A stretch of 64,000 bases of DNA. Source: Morchella semilibera. Taxonomy: Eukaryota > Ascomycota > Pezizomycetes > Pezizales > Morchellaceae. This document shows positions 47,348 through 58,345 of the stretch, piece after piece; positions within the stretch are counted from its first letter, which is position 1; every line of letters begins with the position of its first letter. Position numbers and translations under genes: made by a program. The stretch is from contig WBVU01000005.1 of NCBI GenBank assembly GCA_009192285.1, forward strand, positions 682,001-746,000. Direction: 5' to 3'. The notes beneath the pieces are model-generated. The model was given only the letters and a program-made list of their open reading frames with translations, did no database searches and was not told the DNA's origin.

Positions 47348-47877
47348 TGTAAAGGGATATCTCAGAAGTCACCAAGATATAGCTAATGCTAAGCGATAGT
47401 TCTGTAGCTTTTAAACTTGTAATATTGTAGACTGGATTCCGTTCGCTTGAGAGATGATGATTCCCCTAAGACGACGGGAATCCTACTGACTGTTTATACA
47501 TAGAGGTGTCACTTGAACCCGTTTACTCCTCCAATAGCAAATCTCCCGCAATGCCTCCGCTACTACTCCGACTTCCTACGAGGTGGGGCAAGCAAGGGTC
47601 CACTCATAAGGTGTGGTAGTGTTTGCCGATTTATAACCGAACCCCGCTTCTGCGCCGTACGTCACTCTTCATCGCACCGCCATACCAGGACAAGACTATT
47701 GTACTACATCAGCAAACTCAACTTGTGACTGGAATCTCCCAACAGTCTCCCGAGTCTCCTGAGAGTCTCCTGAGACTCCTGGATATTTTTTGAGTCTCCT
47801 GAATCTCAGGAGACATATGGAGACAAATGAAGCCTTGCTGATCTACCAGTACCACACTTCCAAGCAATCCTGTAACA
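47348..47877 (-). mobile_element. Solo LTR, family D, copy D2, carrying a MITE
   Basis: It runs TGTAAAGGG...CTGTAACA as read on plus; inverted it matches D1 along its length. The flanks ACCCT / ACCTT are a 5-bp duplication with one mismatch. A 137-bp MITE E copy plus a 2-bp duplication accounts for the extra length. Confidence 0.8.
47707..47843 (-). mobile_element. MITE E, copy E3 (137 bp)
   Basis: CATCAGCAAAC...TTGCTGATC with TA on both sides (47705-47706 and 47844-47845). D1 shows the uninserted sequence (complement of GGTACTGGTAGTACAATGG). Confidence 0.9.
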
Positions 47878-47900
47878 ACCTTGACTTGTTTCACCCTCGT

Positions 47901-48331
47901 TATCACAGTGCAATGTGGAGATGAGGGAGAGACGATCTAAGGTACACGACCAAGACTGAGCGACGCGAGGTGGGATGTAGCGACCACAATTGAAAGATAT
48001 CGAACAAGGCGGGGTGTAGTAAGAACACGGAGACTAAAGATTAAGCAGAAGCTATAGTGGTTCTAATATTTCAGTTGAGTGAAGAGGGAAGAAATTCTTT
48101 ACAAGGGAGGGCAAGACTATCTCATATTCACACCCAATGACTAACCTGGCCATCCTTGTACAGAAACCCGTAGAACTCCACAAAATCTTTATACCCAAAT
48201 ACCATCCTATCACCTAATCCCGAATTCTAACTCCTACCAACACTCTTGCACCCAAAATCTATAAAACAAAGAAACATCCTGACTAAACCTTCTTCCTGTA
48301 ACATTACTAAACTGTACTCCACGCTGTGACA
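47901..48331 (-). mobile_element. LTR-like repeat, family B, copy B2
   Basis: 431 bp, TATCACAG...CTGTGACA as read on plus. The flanks CTCGT / CTCGC look like a 5-bp duplication with one change. Shared with B7 (62511-63033): AAGGTACAC-ACCAAG, ACAAG-GAGGGCAAGAC-TAT, and CTTCCTG/CGTAACATTACTA. Confidence 0.65.
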
Positions 48332-48493
48332 CTCGCCCTCGCATCACACCGTCATAGAAAGGTTTAAAAAATAAGATTGAAGATACTTCCTTGAGGTTTT
48401 CCCGTGATCGTATTTCTCATATATATTCTGTTGCTTCATGTCTGAAAGGTCTAAACTAAGATGGAGATGGAAGATTGATTGCGCTAGCAGTAG

Positions 48494-49133
48494 TGTCCCG
48501 GCATTTTGGCATCGGTCCCGAAGGCTTGGTAGTCGAAGCGTTGTTGTGATTGTTTAGGAATGGTTAAGCGAGGAGAGGGTGTGCTAAAGGGGGTTGTCGT
48601 CATTTGGTTCTAGGAGGTTCGATGGCGTGATGGATTTGTGATGTAAAATAGCGAAGATGTGGGTGAGGAATGCGAGATGTGGATGGAATGGGTTTCTGTG
48701 GGTTTCTATGACCTGATGTATGAGTTATAGCGGACTGGTAGGGGGGAAGCGCTAAATAGCGGAGTTGGACGTTTCCCTTGTTTCCTTCTTTCTTTTCTCT
48801 CTGTCTTGTCTTCTTGTTATCCCGGTACATAGGAATCTATTCCTATTTCCACAAGTCATAGCCTCTCGTACTAAAGACTCAGTCCTCCAACAAGAGAAAA
48901 CCTATAGTACCTCTCTTCGTTCTCATTGAGGTCCATCCGGTTCTCACTTTCCCTGCCCTGTGCCCTGTGCCTTTACCTTTGCCTTTGCCTTTGCCTTTGC
49001 CGGTGCCTGTGCTTGTGCCTGCCAGGTGTTACCTTTATCTTCGTCGGTCTCCTCGTCGCCGAGGCTGTGCTCCTCGGGTTCTTCTGGCGTCATCATTGTC
49101 ATCTTCTTCTTTGCGTCGGGTTACTCCGTCACA
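48494..49133 (+). mobile_element. Solo LTR, family A, copy A5
   Basis: 640 bp, TGTCCCGGC...CGTCACA. The flanks do not match as a 5-bp duplication. It faces A6 across a 29-bp gap. Confidence 0.85.
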
Positions 49134-49162
49134 TAGATGAGGAGATGGTTGGGATTAGAAGC

Positions 49163-49796
49163 GTGTGACGTAGTAACCTGACGCAAAGAAGAAGATGACA
49201 ATGATGACGCAGAAGAACCCGAGGAGCACAGATTACACGACGAGGGGAATGACGAAAGACAGAGGCAACACCGGCTAGGCACAAGCACAGGCACCGGCAA
49301 AGGCAGGGGCAAGAGCAAGGGCACAAGAGCGCAGGGCAGGAAAGGTGAGGACCAGATGAACCTCAACGAGAACGATGATAGGTACTATGAGTTTCCTCCC
49401 GTGAGGGGTCCGAGTCTTTGGTACGAGAGGCTATGGCTTAGAAATAGGAGCAGATTCCTATGTACCGAGATAACAGGAAGACGAGACCGAGAGAAATGAA
49501 AGAAGGAACTAAGGAAAACATCTATCCCCGCTATTTAACACACCTCCTCCCCTGGTTCGCTACGACTCACACTTTCGCTCATAGAATCCCATAGAAACCC
49601 GTCGCTACCACACCTCGTATCCTCCCCACCATCTCCGCTATTCTACATTACCAAATCCATCACGTCATCGAACCTCTAGAACCTAATGACGACAACCTCC
49701 AACTCGCATTCCCCGCTCTCGGCTTAACATTGCCACAACAATCATAACCATACATCACCTACCGAACTGTCGGACAGATGCTAAGACGCCGGGACA
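49163..49796 (-). mobile_element. Solo LTR, family A, copy A6
   Basis: 634 bp in inverse orientation with a perfect 5-bp target duplication AAGCG (49158-49162 and 49797-49801). With A5 it makes a 1.3-kb inverted repeat. Confidence 0.92.
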
Positions 49797-50084
49797 AAGC
49801 GCAATTGGAAAGAAATGGAGAAGGCGATGGCAAAAAGAAAATATATCATCATGATAAGTATGGATAGTTACGAAGTTATGAACAGAATTATGGAGTGGGG
49901 GGCATGGCCGGGGAAAAACTAGTATATAATATGGGATGACTATATGAGCTCACTCGGATGCAAATCATAAGCGTTAAATTAGAATGTGTGAAGGTGCATA
50001 AAGGGAATAAATGAAGCGAGGTGACAGATGAGCTATCTAAGGCAACAGCTAGTGGAGGAGTAATCGATAAGTGTGACTGGGGAG

Positions 50085-50482
50085 TGTTACAGGTTTGCTT
50101 GGGAGAAGTGTGGTACTGGTAGTACAATGGTATTGTCCTGGTATGACGGCGCGATGGAAAGAGTGACGTACGCCCAGAAGCGGGGTTCGGTTATAACTCG
50201 GCAACCACTACCAACACCTCATGAGTGGACCCTTGGATTACCCCACCTCGTAGGAAATCGGAGCAGTAGCGGAGGCATTGTGGGAGATTTGCTATTGGAG
50301 GAGTTAACGGGGTTTAAGGGGGTCTTTTATGTATAAATAGCTAGTAGGACTCCCGTCGTCTAGGGTAATCATCATCCTCTCAAGCGAACGGAATCCGGTC
50401 TACAATATTACAAGTTTAAAAGCTACAGAACTATCGCTTAGCATTAGCCATATCTTAGTGACTTCTGAGATATCCCTTTACA
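50085..50482 (+). mobile_element. Solo LTR, family D, copy D1
   Basis: 398 bp, TGTTACAGG...CCCTTTACA, with TATA box TATGTATAAATAG near 50328. The flanks GGGAG / GGGGG are a near-match. This is the best-preserved D copy and the uninserted reference for MITE E3. Confidence 0.8.
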
Positions 50483-50592
50483 GGGGGGTTGGGTTCAGGT
50501 TCAGGGATAGTGCAGGGACTAGGCTAGTCAGGACCGAGATGAGGACAAGAACAGAGACGGAGGCAGGGATAGGTTCGACACAGGATACTATC

Positions 50593-51852
50593 TGTCCCGG
50601 CGTCTTGGCATTGGTTCCGAAGGTTCGTCAGTCGAAGCGGTGTTGTGATTGATACGGTATGGTTCAGCGAGGAAGGGGTGTGCTAAGGAGGGGGTATCGT
50701 CATTGAGATCTAGGAGGTTCGATAGCGTGATTGATTTGTAATGTAAATAGTAGAGATGGTGGGTAGGAATAAGAGGAGTAGCTGCGATTGATTTCTATAG
50801 ATGTCTATGGGCTAGTGAATGAGTCATACCGGACCGGTGGAGGAGAGATGTTAATAGCGGGTAGAGATGTTTTTTTTAGTTCTTTTTTTCTTTTCTCTCT
50901 GTCTCGTCTTCCTGTTTGTGACGGAGTAGCCTGACGCAAAGAGAAAGATGACAATGATAACACAAAAGGACTCGAGGAGTACAGCCTAAGCAACGAGGAG
51001 ACCGACGAGGACAAGGGTAACACCGGACAAGCACAAGCACAAGTACTGGCGATGGCAAAGGTAAAGGCAAAGGCACAAGGGGGCAGGGCAGGGGGAGTGA
51101 AGACCGGATGGACCTCAACAAGAACGATGAGAGGTACTATGGATTTCCTCCTTCAGGAGGACAGAGTCTTTGGTACAAGAAGCTATGGCTTAGAAATAGG
51201 AGTATATTTCTATGTAGCGAGATAACAGGAAGAAGAGACAGAGAGAAAAGAAAGAAAGAACTAAGGAAAACATCTATCCTTACTATTTAACACTTCTCCG
51301 CTACCAGTCCGCTATGTCTCACACATTCTTTCACAGAAACCCATAGAAATCCGTCGCAACCACATCTCGTATTCCTCCCCACCACTTCGCTCATTCCTAT
51401 TACCAATCCATCACGTCATAGAACCTCATAGAACCTAATGACGACAACCTCCCAGTCGCACACCTCCATCCTCGCTTAACTTAACTTCATTCACTCTAAC
51501 AGCGCTGCAACTACCAAACTACCGGGACCGATGCTAGCACACCAGGAGACTGTTATTTTAGTACATCGGAATTTACTCCTATCGCCAAGCTATAGTTCTT
51601 TGTGCCCAAGACTATGTTTCCTTTAGAGAAGACTCATAGTAATCCCCATTGTTCTCGTTGAGGTCTATCCGGACCTTATTCTCCTTGCCCTGTACCCTTT
51701 TATTTTTACCTTTACCTTTGCCGGTACCTGTGCTTGTGCCTGCCCAGTGTTGTCTCTGTCTTCGTCGGTCTCCTCGTCGCGCTGGCTGCCCTCCTCGAGT
51801 CCTTCTGCGTCATCATTGCCTCTTCTAGCTTGCGTCGGATTACGCCGTCACA
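50593..51852 (+). mobile_element. Solo LTR, family A, copy A7, split by A8
   Basis: The left part 50593-50916 and the right part 51550-51852 belong to one LTR. The outer flanks CTATC / CTACC match at four of five bases. Confidence 0.88.
50917..51549 (-). mobile_element. Solo LTR, family A, copy A8, nested in A7
   Basis: 633 bp in inverse orientation inside A7, with a perfect 5-bp duplication CTGTT (50912-50916 and 51550-51554). One family-A LTR inserted into another. Confidence 0.92.
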
Positions 51853-53189
51853 CTACCACGGCGTATGGCTCTAGGTCCAGTTTGATCCTGTTCCTCCTTG
51901 TGCCTTAGGTTTTCCTTCCATGTTCTTGTTCTTGAATCCTTTATCCCATATCGCTTGGCCCTAGTTCCCTCCTCCCTCCTCCTGGTTGACCCGATCCCCT
52001 GTAGGCACCTCCTTGGTCACCGATTCCCATTGCACTTCATGAGGTAATATTCAACCTCACCGGCTCACACGTCCGTGAGGCATTTACCTAACAATTTCAG
52101 TTATGCATCCCGTCTCTTGTCCTATCGCCTCTTGCTCCCACCTTACCCCTATTTTTTCTGTCTCCTTGTCTATGTACTTTCTTTCAGTTTCTCTAGTGTT
52201 CTGTTCCTCATTTGAGGATTCTGTATTCCTGTCACATAATCTGGATTAATCAACAATGTTAAGATTCTTGTATCTAAGGAAGCTCTCCATTCTCTCGGAG
52301 AGGATTTCCTTTCTTCCTTGGTTGATTCTTTGTATGCTTTCTAATAATTATATCACGGCGTGGAGCGTACTTAGTAATGTTGCGGGAAGAAGGATTAGTC
52401 AGGGGTTTTCTATGGTGTTCTATGCGTTTCTGAGCAGGGATTCTATAAGTCAACGTTGCGTCTGTATTTCTAATAAATTAGCGTCAAAGTTCTGCCATGA
52501 CCGCTAGCCTGTTAAAAGGTACAAGATGAGGTTCCAGAAACTAAAGACGACATTCCGGAAACCAATGATGACATTTTGGAGACTAATGACGAGAGGTCAG
52601 CCTCGGGATCCAGAGACTATCTCGTGGCGCCTGGGCGAGGGGATACAAGTAAGCAATTGATTTTTGATGTCTTTTGCATCTTGAGCCAATTATGGCACCT
52701 GGGTGCCACAGGGCGCAGTGTCATTTTTTCCTGATGCAGGATGCAGGAAGCTGAGCCCTAATAGTTGCCCATTCTGTAGCTTCAAACTCTGCAAAAGCTC
52801 AGTAGGATCTCGGCGTAGGAAGGTATGCCACATGGACACGGACAAAGAGATGGAAGATACTGGTAAAGTTTTCGGCGTATTGCCACTTTCTAGCGTCGTA
52901 GCTCTTTCACTTAATCAAGTACTATAAAGGTAAGTAACGAGGATGGGAGTCAAGAAATTCGTCCACTTCCTATTCTTCATTACCATCAATAACAACCGGA
53001 GGGTCGAAGGAGGGATGTGTCCTGGCTGGGGGTCTATAACACAAGGTTCCAACAGACAACAAAAACTAGATCCTAATCTCCAGCCTAACAGCTGAACATA
53101 TTATGTGCAATCATCTCATAAATAGGACAGAGTAAAAAGAGACTCTTCTCACGAAGTATTCAGGACTACAGAAAGAGAAATGAAGATAG
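51853..53189. other. Degenerate region with a B fragment
   Basis: Near 52352, TATCACGGCGTGGAGCG and GTTGCGGGAAGAAGGATTAGTCAGG mark a truncated family-B start (to about 52500). At 52535-52600 a short phrase (GA-ACTAA-GACGACATTCCGGA) repeats three times in diverged form. No gene is seen. Confidence 0.4.
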
Positions 53190-53790
53190 TAGCGTAGATA
53201 CCATCGAAGGACATGGGCAGAGGAAGCTTGAGTAGGAGAGCACTGCAAAGACGAAGATAAAGGGACAGGGCAGGGGAAGTAAGAATCATAAGAGGAATAT
53301 AAACATAGTCTTGAGTGGCCTTAATAGACAACTTTCAAGCGAGACTATGAAAGACCAGAAAATATAGACTTATAAACTAGGATTGTATTTCTGTTTACCA
53401 GAATAATATGAAAACGGGACAGAGAAGAAAAACAGAAAAGAACCTAAGGAAAGTATCTACACACAGTATTAAATATTCTCTGCCTCCGGTTCGCTATAAC
53501 TCATTCCTCAGACTATGGAATCTTATAGAATCCCATTAATACTACATCTCTTATTTCTCCTGACCACCTTCCTATATTCGACTATAAATCTCCTATTTCA
53601 CCGAACCTCATACAACCCAATGACGACATCCTCACCTCATTCTTACATCATAAAATTCTGCAATAACCTCCTCACCTCACCTTCGCTTATTATGATCTGC
53701 TATAAGAAGAAAATACAGACTGAACTGGAGCGACAGGACAAACCTTGAGTGCAAATGCATATCAGAAACACAATATTTCGAGTACATACT
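53190..53790 (-). mobile_element. Old diverged family-A LTR, copy A11
   Basis: Collinear but strongly diverged minus-strand family-A phrases: CAGGGCAGGGGAAGTAAG, AACCTAAGGAAAGTATCTA, GTTCGCTATAACTCATTCC and ACCGAACCTCATACAACCCAATGACGACA. The ends are not exact. It is clearly older than the other A copies. Confidence 0.55.
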
Positions 53791-53810
53791 TACCAAGTTG
53801 TTAAGGAGGG

Positions 53811-54190
53811 AATATCACGGCATAGAGTAAGGCTTAGCAAGGTTCCGTGAAAAGGGTTAGTCAGGGTTTCTTCTATGTTCTTGAAGTTCCTATGGTATGG
53901 GTTCGGTTCGGAGTTCAGGTTCGGGATTAGTGTTAAGTTCGGGTTCAGGTATCAGGGTTTTGAGGGATTTTATAGGCTTCTGTACAGGAATGTTCCGGTT
54001 AGTAATCAGGTTTGGATATAGGATATATATAGACGTTTTGCCCTAACTTGTAGATAGTTTCTTTCCTCTTCACACAACCTTCTTGTCATTTTAGTCAATA
54101 CAAACTTTAGAACTCTTCAACCTCTCTTTGTATAGTTCCCCATCCATGCCCATGGAGCACGTCCTCTACTGGTATTTTCGTATCTACGTC
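53811..54190 (+). mobile_element. LTR-like repeat, family B, copy B4 (3' cut)
   Basis: TATCACGGCATAGAG start, AAAGGGTTAGTCAGGG, GGATATATATAGACG (TATA region) and CTCTTCACACAACCTTC. It ends at a MITE E boundary at 54191. Confidence 0.6.
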
Positions 54191-54327
54191 CATCAGCAAA
54201 CACAACTTGTGACTGGAGTCTCCCAACAGTCTCCTGGGTCTCCTAAGAGTCTCCTGAGACTCCTGGATATTTTTTGAGTCTCCTGAGGGTCAGGAGACAT
54301 CAGGAGACAAATGAAGTCTTGTTGATG
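54191..54327 (-). mobile_element. MITE E, copy E4 (137 bp)
   Basis: CATCAGCAAAC...GTTGATG, full length. The left flank belongs to family B and the right flank to family A, so it marks a recombination or deletion junction; the flanking dinucleotides (TC / CA) differ. Confidence 0.85.
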
Positions 54328-54831
54328 CAGGCACCAGCGAAGGCAAAAGCAAAGACAAGGGTAAAGAGCGTACAGCAGGAACAGTGAGGACTGAATGGAC
54401 CTCAATAAGAACGATGAGAGGTACTATGGGTTTCTTCTGACGAGGACAGGATTTTGAGTATGAGGAACTCTAGCTCGAGAATAGGAGTTTATTCATATGT
54501 ACCGAGATAACAGGAAGACGAGACAGAGAAGAAAGAAAGAAAGAAACTAAAGGAAAAGTCTTCCTGCATATTTAATACCCCCCTCCGTCAGTCCACTATG
54601 ACTCATACCCTCGTTCATAGAAACCTATATAAATCCATCGTAACCATACCTCATATTCCTTCCCAGCACCTTTTCTAGTCATATTCCAAATCTATCACAG
54701 CATAGAATTCTATAGAACTTAATGACAACATCTCCACCTTATCGCATTGCGCCTCGCTTAACATTCCTCTGTTAATCACATCAACGCTTCGACTACCGAA
54801 CCCTCGGGACCGTTGCGAAGACGCTGGAACA
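54328..54831 (-). mobile_element. Family-A LTR, copy A9, truncated at its left side
   Basis: It starts in the CAGGCACCAGCGAAGGC repeat part and runs to GACGCTGGAACA. The first roughly 130 bp of the full unit are missing at the MITE junction. Confidence 0.75.
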
Positions 54832-55254
54832 GCTTGGTAATGAGGAGATTTCTGGTCTCGCTTAGTCTCCCATCTCCTATCGTCTTGATCTTATATTTTT
54901 GTCTTCCATCTTGCCTCGGTTGTGTATCGTGGCTCATTACCTCTATGGCTTTACTTAGATCTGTGATATATAGTTGAGTATACATAGCACACCAAATCCC
55001 TATATAATCATTACTCTTAACTCGTGTAACACAAAAATATAGAAAATTAAACAGCTAGGTAAGGAACTTAACCAACAACCCCTTCCCCAGTATCTTTTTG
55101 TCTGCTAAGGTCTGTAATATGCCGTGATACAAGAGGCCAAAGGCGCAAGAGGGTAGAAGAAGAGAAACAAAGATACAAAAATCACATAGGTATTATAGAC
55201 CAGACACAGGATTGAGAAGGTATTATGTAGTAAAGTGAGACAGACGATATAAGG
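54832..55254. other. AT-rich gap between repeats
   Basis: Nothing recognisable beyond short repeat-like phrases. Frames are under 70 codons. Confidence 0.4.
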
Positions 55255-55680
55255 CAATTTCATGGATATGTTAGGTTCGCCGGACTGGAAGGATTGGGAT
55301 TGGCAAGGATGGGATTACTGTGCCCTAGGGGGAGATGATTAGTCAGAAAGGCTTCCCTGAGTTTCAGTTACTCGAAAGAGTTAAGTCATAGTGGGGGTTA
55401 TGCGAGGATATGAGTCAGGCTTAGCTACGGAATGAGGGGTATATAAGGAAGGCAACAGCGCCTACTCCTGTATTTTTTTTCCTTCTCTTTACTCTTCACG
55501 CAACGTCTTCTGTATCTATCAATCAATGTATCTTTATAGTCTCTATCTTACTAGTGACTATCACTGCCCTTTTTAGTATATTGTCCTCTAGAGTTCCTCC
55601 ATCTCAGGGACTCTCGAGGATACTACCCCGCATCCTGCCAAACGAAGTCTATACTACAACGCCCTCTTGAGAGGTGAAGT
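55255..55680 (+). mobile_element. LTR-like repeat, family C, copy C2 (uninserted)
   Basis: CATGGATATGTTAGG...GAATGAGGGGTATATAAGG...CAACGTCTTCTGTATC...ACTACCCCGCATCCTGCCAAACGAAG...CCCTCTTGAGAG. It serves as the empty-site reference both for MITE E2 and for the 11.7-kb Plavaka element. Confidence 0.75.
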
Positions 55681-56246
55681 GCATAATCAAGACTTATACA
55701 ATGTGATATAAGGTGAACTAAGATACAATATTTAAATAGAAGGAAGTAACAAGACAAATATTATCTCCAGAACGAGACGAAAGGTACCCTTGATGTCCCT
55801 TAAAGGATATCAGGGATGTCTTGAGCATAACTAGGATTCCTGAATCTTTTTATTCCCTAAAAGGACAAGAATGGTGTTATTACAGTGTAATATGATATCT
55901 AGCAGTATTGCAGGAAGAGGTATTAGTCAAGATTTCCACTATGTTCTTGTTACGGGATGGGGTCAGGATCAGAGAACACGGCTAACCAAATTCTACGGAA
56001 GGTCAGAAGCGGGGTACAAGGAAGGAACAGGAGGCTGGGCAGTAACCGAGGCAAAGCGGGTTCAGGCACGGAGTACCAAGGGGCATAAGCGAGGATGTGG
56101 ACAGGGAGAAATATTATCACCAAGTATATTGTATAGCGGAACTAGAGAGAGAGCCCGAAGGCAAAACTAGAGAGCAGAGGCTAAAGGAAAAAGTTGATCA
56201 CAGGACGTTGCCCAAGGAGAGAAGAAGGGAAAGGACAAAGGAGATC
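55681..56246. other. Repeat-derived gap with a B fragment
   Basis: Near 55877, TGTTATTACAGTGTAATATG and ATTGCAGGAAGAGGTATTAGTCA are a family-B start. The rest (plus frame 55871-56170, 99 codons) has no recognisable domain. Confidence 0.4.
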
Positions 56247-56827
56247 CTCTAACGGGACAGGACAGGTTCAGGAACAGGAACAGGGATGGTGTCGGCTCAG
56301 GAGACACCTGAGGCGAGATAGTTTCAGGTTCAGATTCAGGTTCAGGAATGAGACGGGCACATCAGCAAGACTTCATTTGTCTCCTGATGCCTCCTGAGCC
56401 TCAAGAGACTCAAAAAATCTCCAGGAGCCTCAGGAGACTCTCAGGAGACCCGGGAGACTATTGGGAGACTGCAGTCATAAGTTGAGTTTGCTGATGCAGG
56501 AGGGCCGAAGCCGAAGTAGAATATTGCTAACAGAACGAAGACGTTGCCTAGAGAGACAGAAACATAGGAAAAGCAAGCACTATATATACAACCATTCCAT
56601 CGCAACGATGACTCATACCATAGAATCCTATAGAAACTCCCACACTTCCATACCACCCATACTATTTCCGATAACCCCCATTCTATCCTGTTACTTCCCA
56701 ATCCTTCCTAGCGCTTACATTCCATTAGTACCCGACCTCCTTCTTAATCCATCATTCTACTTCCGACATCGACCGATACTATATGATAACTTTGTTCCGA
56801 AGGTGCCTTGGCGGAAGGCGAGGTGCA
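56247..56827 (-). mobile_element. LTR-like repeat, family F, copy F2, carrying a MITE
   Basis: Inverted, it matches F1 (39804-40268). Removing the MITE and one CA makes the two collinear. Confidence 0.7.
56360..56496 (+). mobile_element. MITE E, copy E5 (137 bp)
   Basis: CATCAGCAAG...GTTTGCTGATG with CA on both sides (56358-56359 and 56497-56498). F1 shows the uninserted state. Confidence 0.9.
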
Positions 56828-57019
56828 GGATACGGAGCCGTGATAGATCCCAACCCTATATATATCACATTTCATCTTACCGATTACCAATCCATATCAT
56901 GGAATCTCATAGAAACCCAAAGAAATACCACCACTTCCCATAACCAATCCTGATACCAACACCCGATCAATCCAACCTGAAGAATCCTGATGCAATTACT
57001 AATCGTTCCTTCCATTCCC

Positions 57020-57840
57020 TTGCGCCCAAGATATGCCGTGACAGTTCTATGAGTTTTGGAATCGCGGTATGGAAAGTGTTTAACGTTGTTGCGGGAAGAG
57101 GGGTTACTCAGGTTTTTCCCTTACGTCCTTGAAGTTTCTATGGCAGGAGTTGGATCAGAGAAACAGGGTCGAAAATAAGATTAAGTTCGGGTCCGGACAC
57201 GGGAGCCCCAAAACGTCCTACGGGCCCCCGTATCGGAATATTCAGATTATTTATCGAGTATGAATATGGGATATATACAAAGGTCTCAATCTCGCCTGTA
57301 GATAGTTCTTTCCTTCTTCACACAACTTTCCTAGCCTTTTAGTAAATGTATACTTTAGGACTCTTAGTATTCGCCAAGACATTCCTGCTGATCTCCGGGT
57401 AACAGAAGAACACCTCTAGTAACCGTCCCGACCGTAACACTCACGTTCTTCCTCGTATTGCTACTCGTATCCTCCTCACCTGACTTTATCTCATCTCACC
57501 TCGTCTTGTTTTGCCTTGGGTGTATACTATAGCATTCCCTACGCTAGTTTTCGTTTCATCTCCGTGATATTCAGTCAGAGTGATGAGGATCAGAGTTAGG
57601 CTTTCAATAATAGGGGATAAGATCAGGTTCAGATATAAGGATTTTGGGAAGTTCTACAAGGTTCTTTGCAAGGTTGTTCAGGTTGGTCATCGGATGTGAA
57701 TATAGGATATATATAGAGGCTTCACTATTGCTAGTATATAGTTTCTTTCCTTCTCTCTTTATGTAACCCTCTTATCTTTTAGGCAATATACATATTAGAA
57801 TTCTTAATAATTGCCTAGACATTTCTGCTACGCCTCGGGG
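57020..57840 (+). mobile_element. Two tandem partial family-B LTR-like repeats (B5, B6)
   Basis: B5 (about 57020-57420): ATGCCGTGACAG, GTTGCGGGAAGAGGGGTTACTCAGG, GGGATATATACAAAGG and CTTCTTCACACAAC. B6 (about 57600-57840): GGATATATATAGAGGC, CTTTATGTAACCC and TTTTAGGCAATA. B6 lacks its start. The exact ends are uncertain. Confidence 0.5.
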
Positions 57841-58329
57841 GACATAAAGGACATTCATAGTTATAACCCGTCAATAGTTATCGCTGTTTTGCTCTTTGCT
57901 TTTGTTACGGAGCAATTCATAGACAAGAGACAAGAGGGCCAAAGTATACACCCGAGGCGAGATGAAAACAAGGAATGAGGACGATAGAACTTAACTGAGC
58001 AAAAGCAGAGTCAGACGCAGAGTCCAAAGGGATTCCCTGGCGGGGACGTAGGGACGGAGATACCACTAGACGATACGTACTAAAGTCATGGACTATAGTA
58101 ATACGAGGTGAGACAAGACGAGGTCAGGCAAGACGAAGCGAGGGACAAAGACTATGGGCGAGACGAGAGTGAAGAGTGATCTAGAAATCCCGATTGGGAT
58201 ATCAGAGATGACTTGACGAAACCTAAAGGTATGACGCAATATATTCAGAGACAATACTAAAGACACAAGAGACCTAAACCATGAGGTTGGTAACAGGAAG
58301 AATAGGTAGGAAAAGAAAAAGAAAGAAAA
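57841..58329. other. LTR-like flank of the LINE insertion, left part
   Basis: Family-B/F-like minus-strand phrases (GAGACGAGAGTGAAGAG, ATCCCGATTGGGATATC hairpin, AGGAAAAGAAAAAGAAAGAAAAGG) continue after the LINE at 59660-59960 (GAGTATATATACTAC, ACGACTCATACCATC). The LINE thus split an older LTR-like repeat. Confidence 0.4.
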
Positions 58330-58345
58330 GGACAAAGGAAAGATC

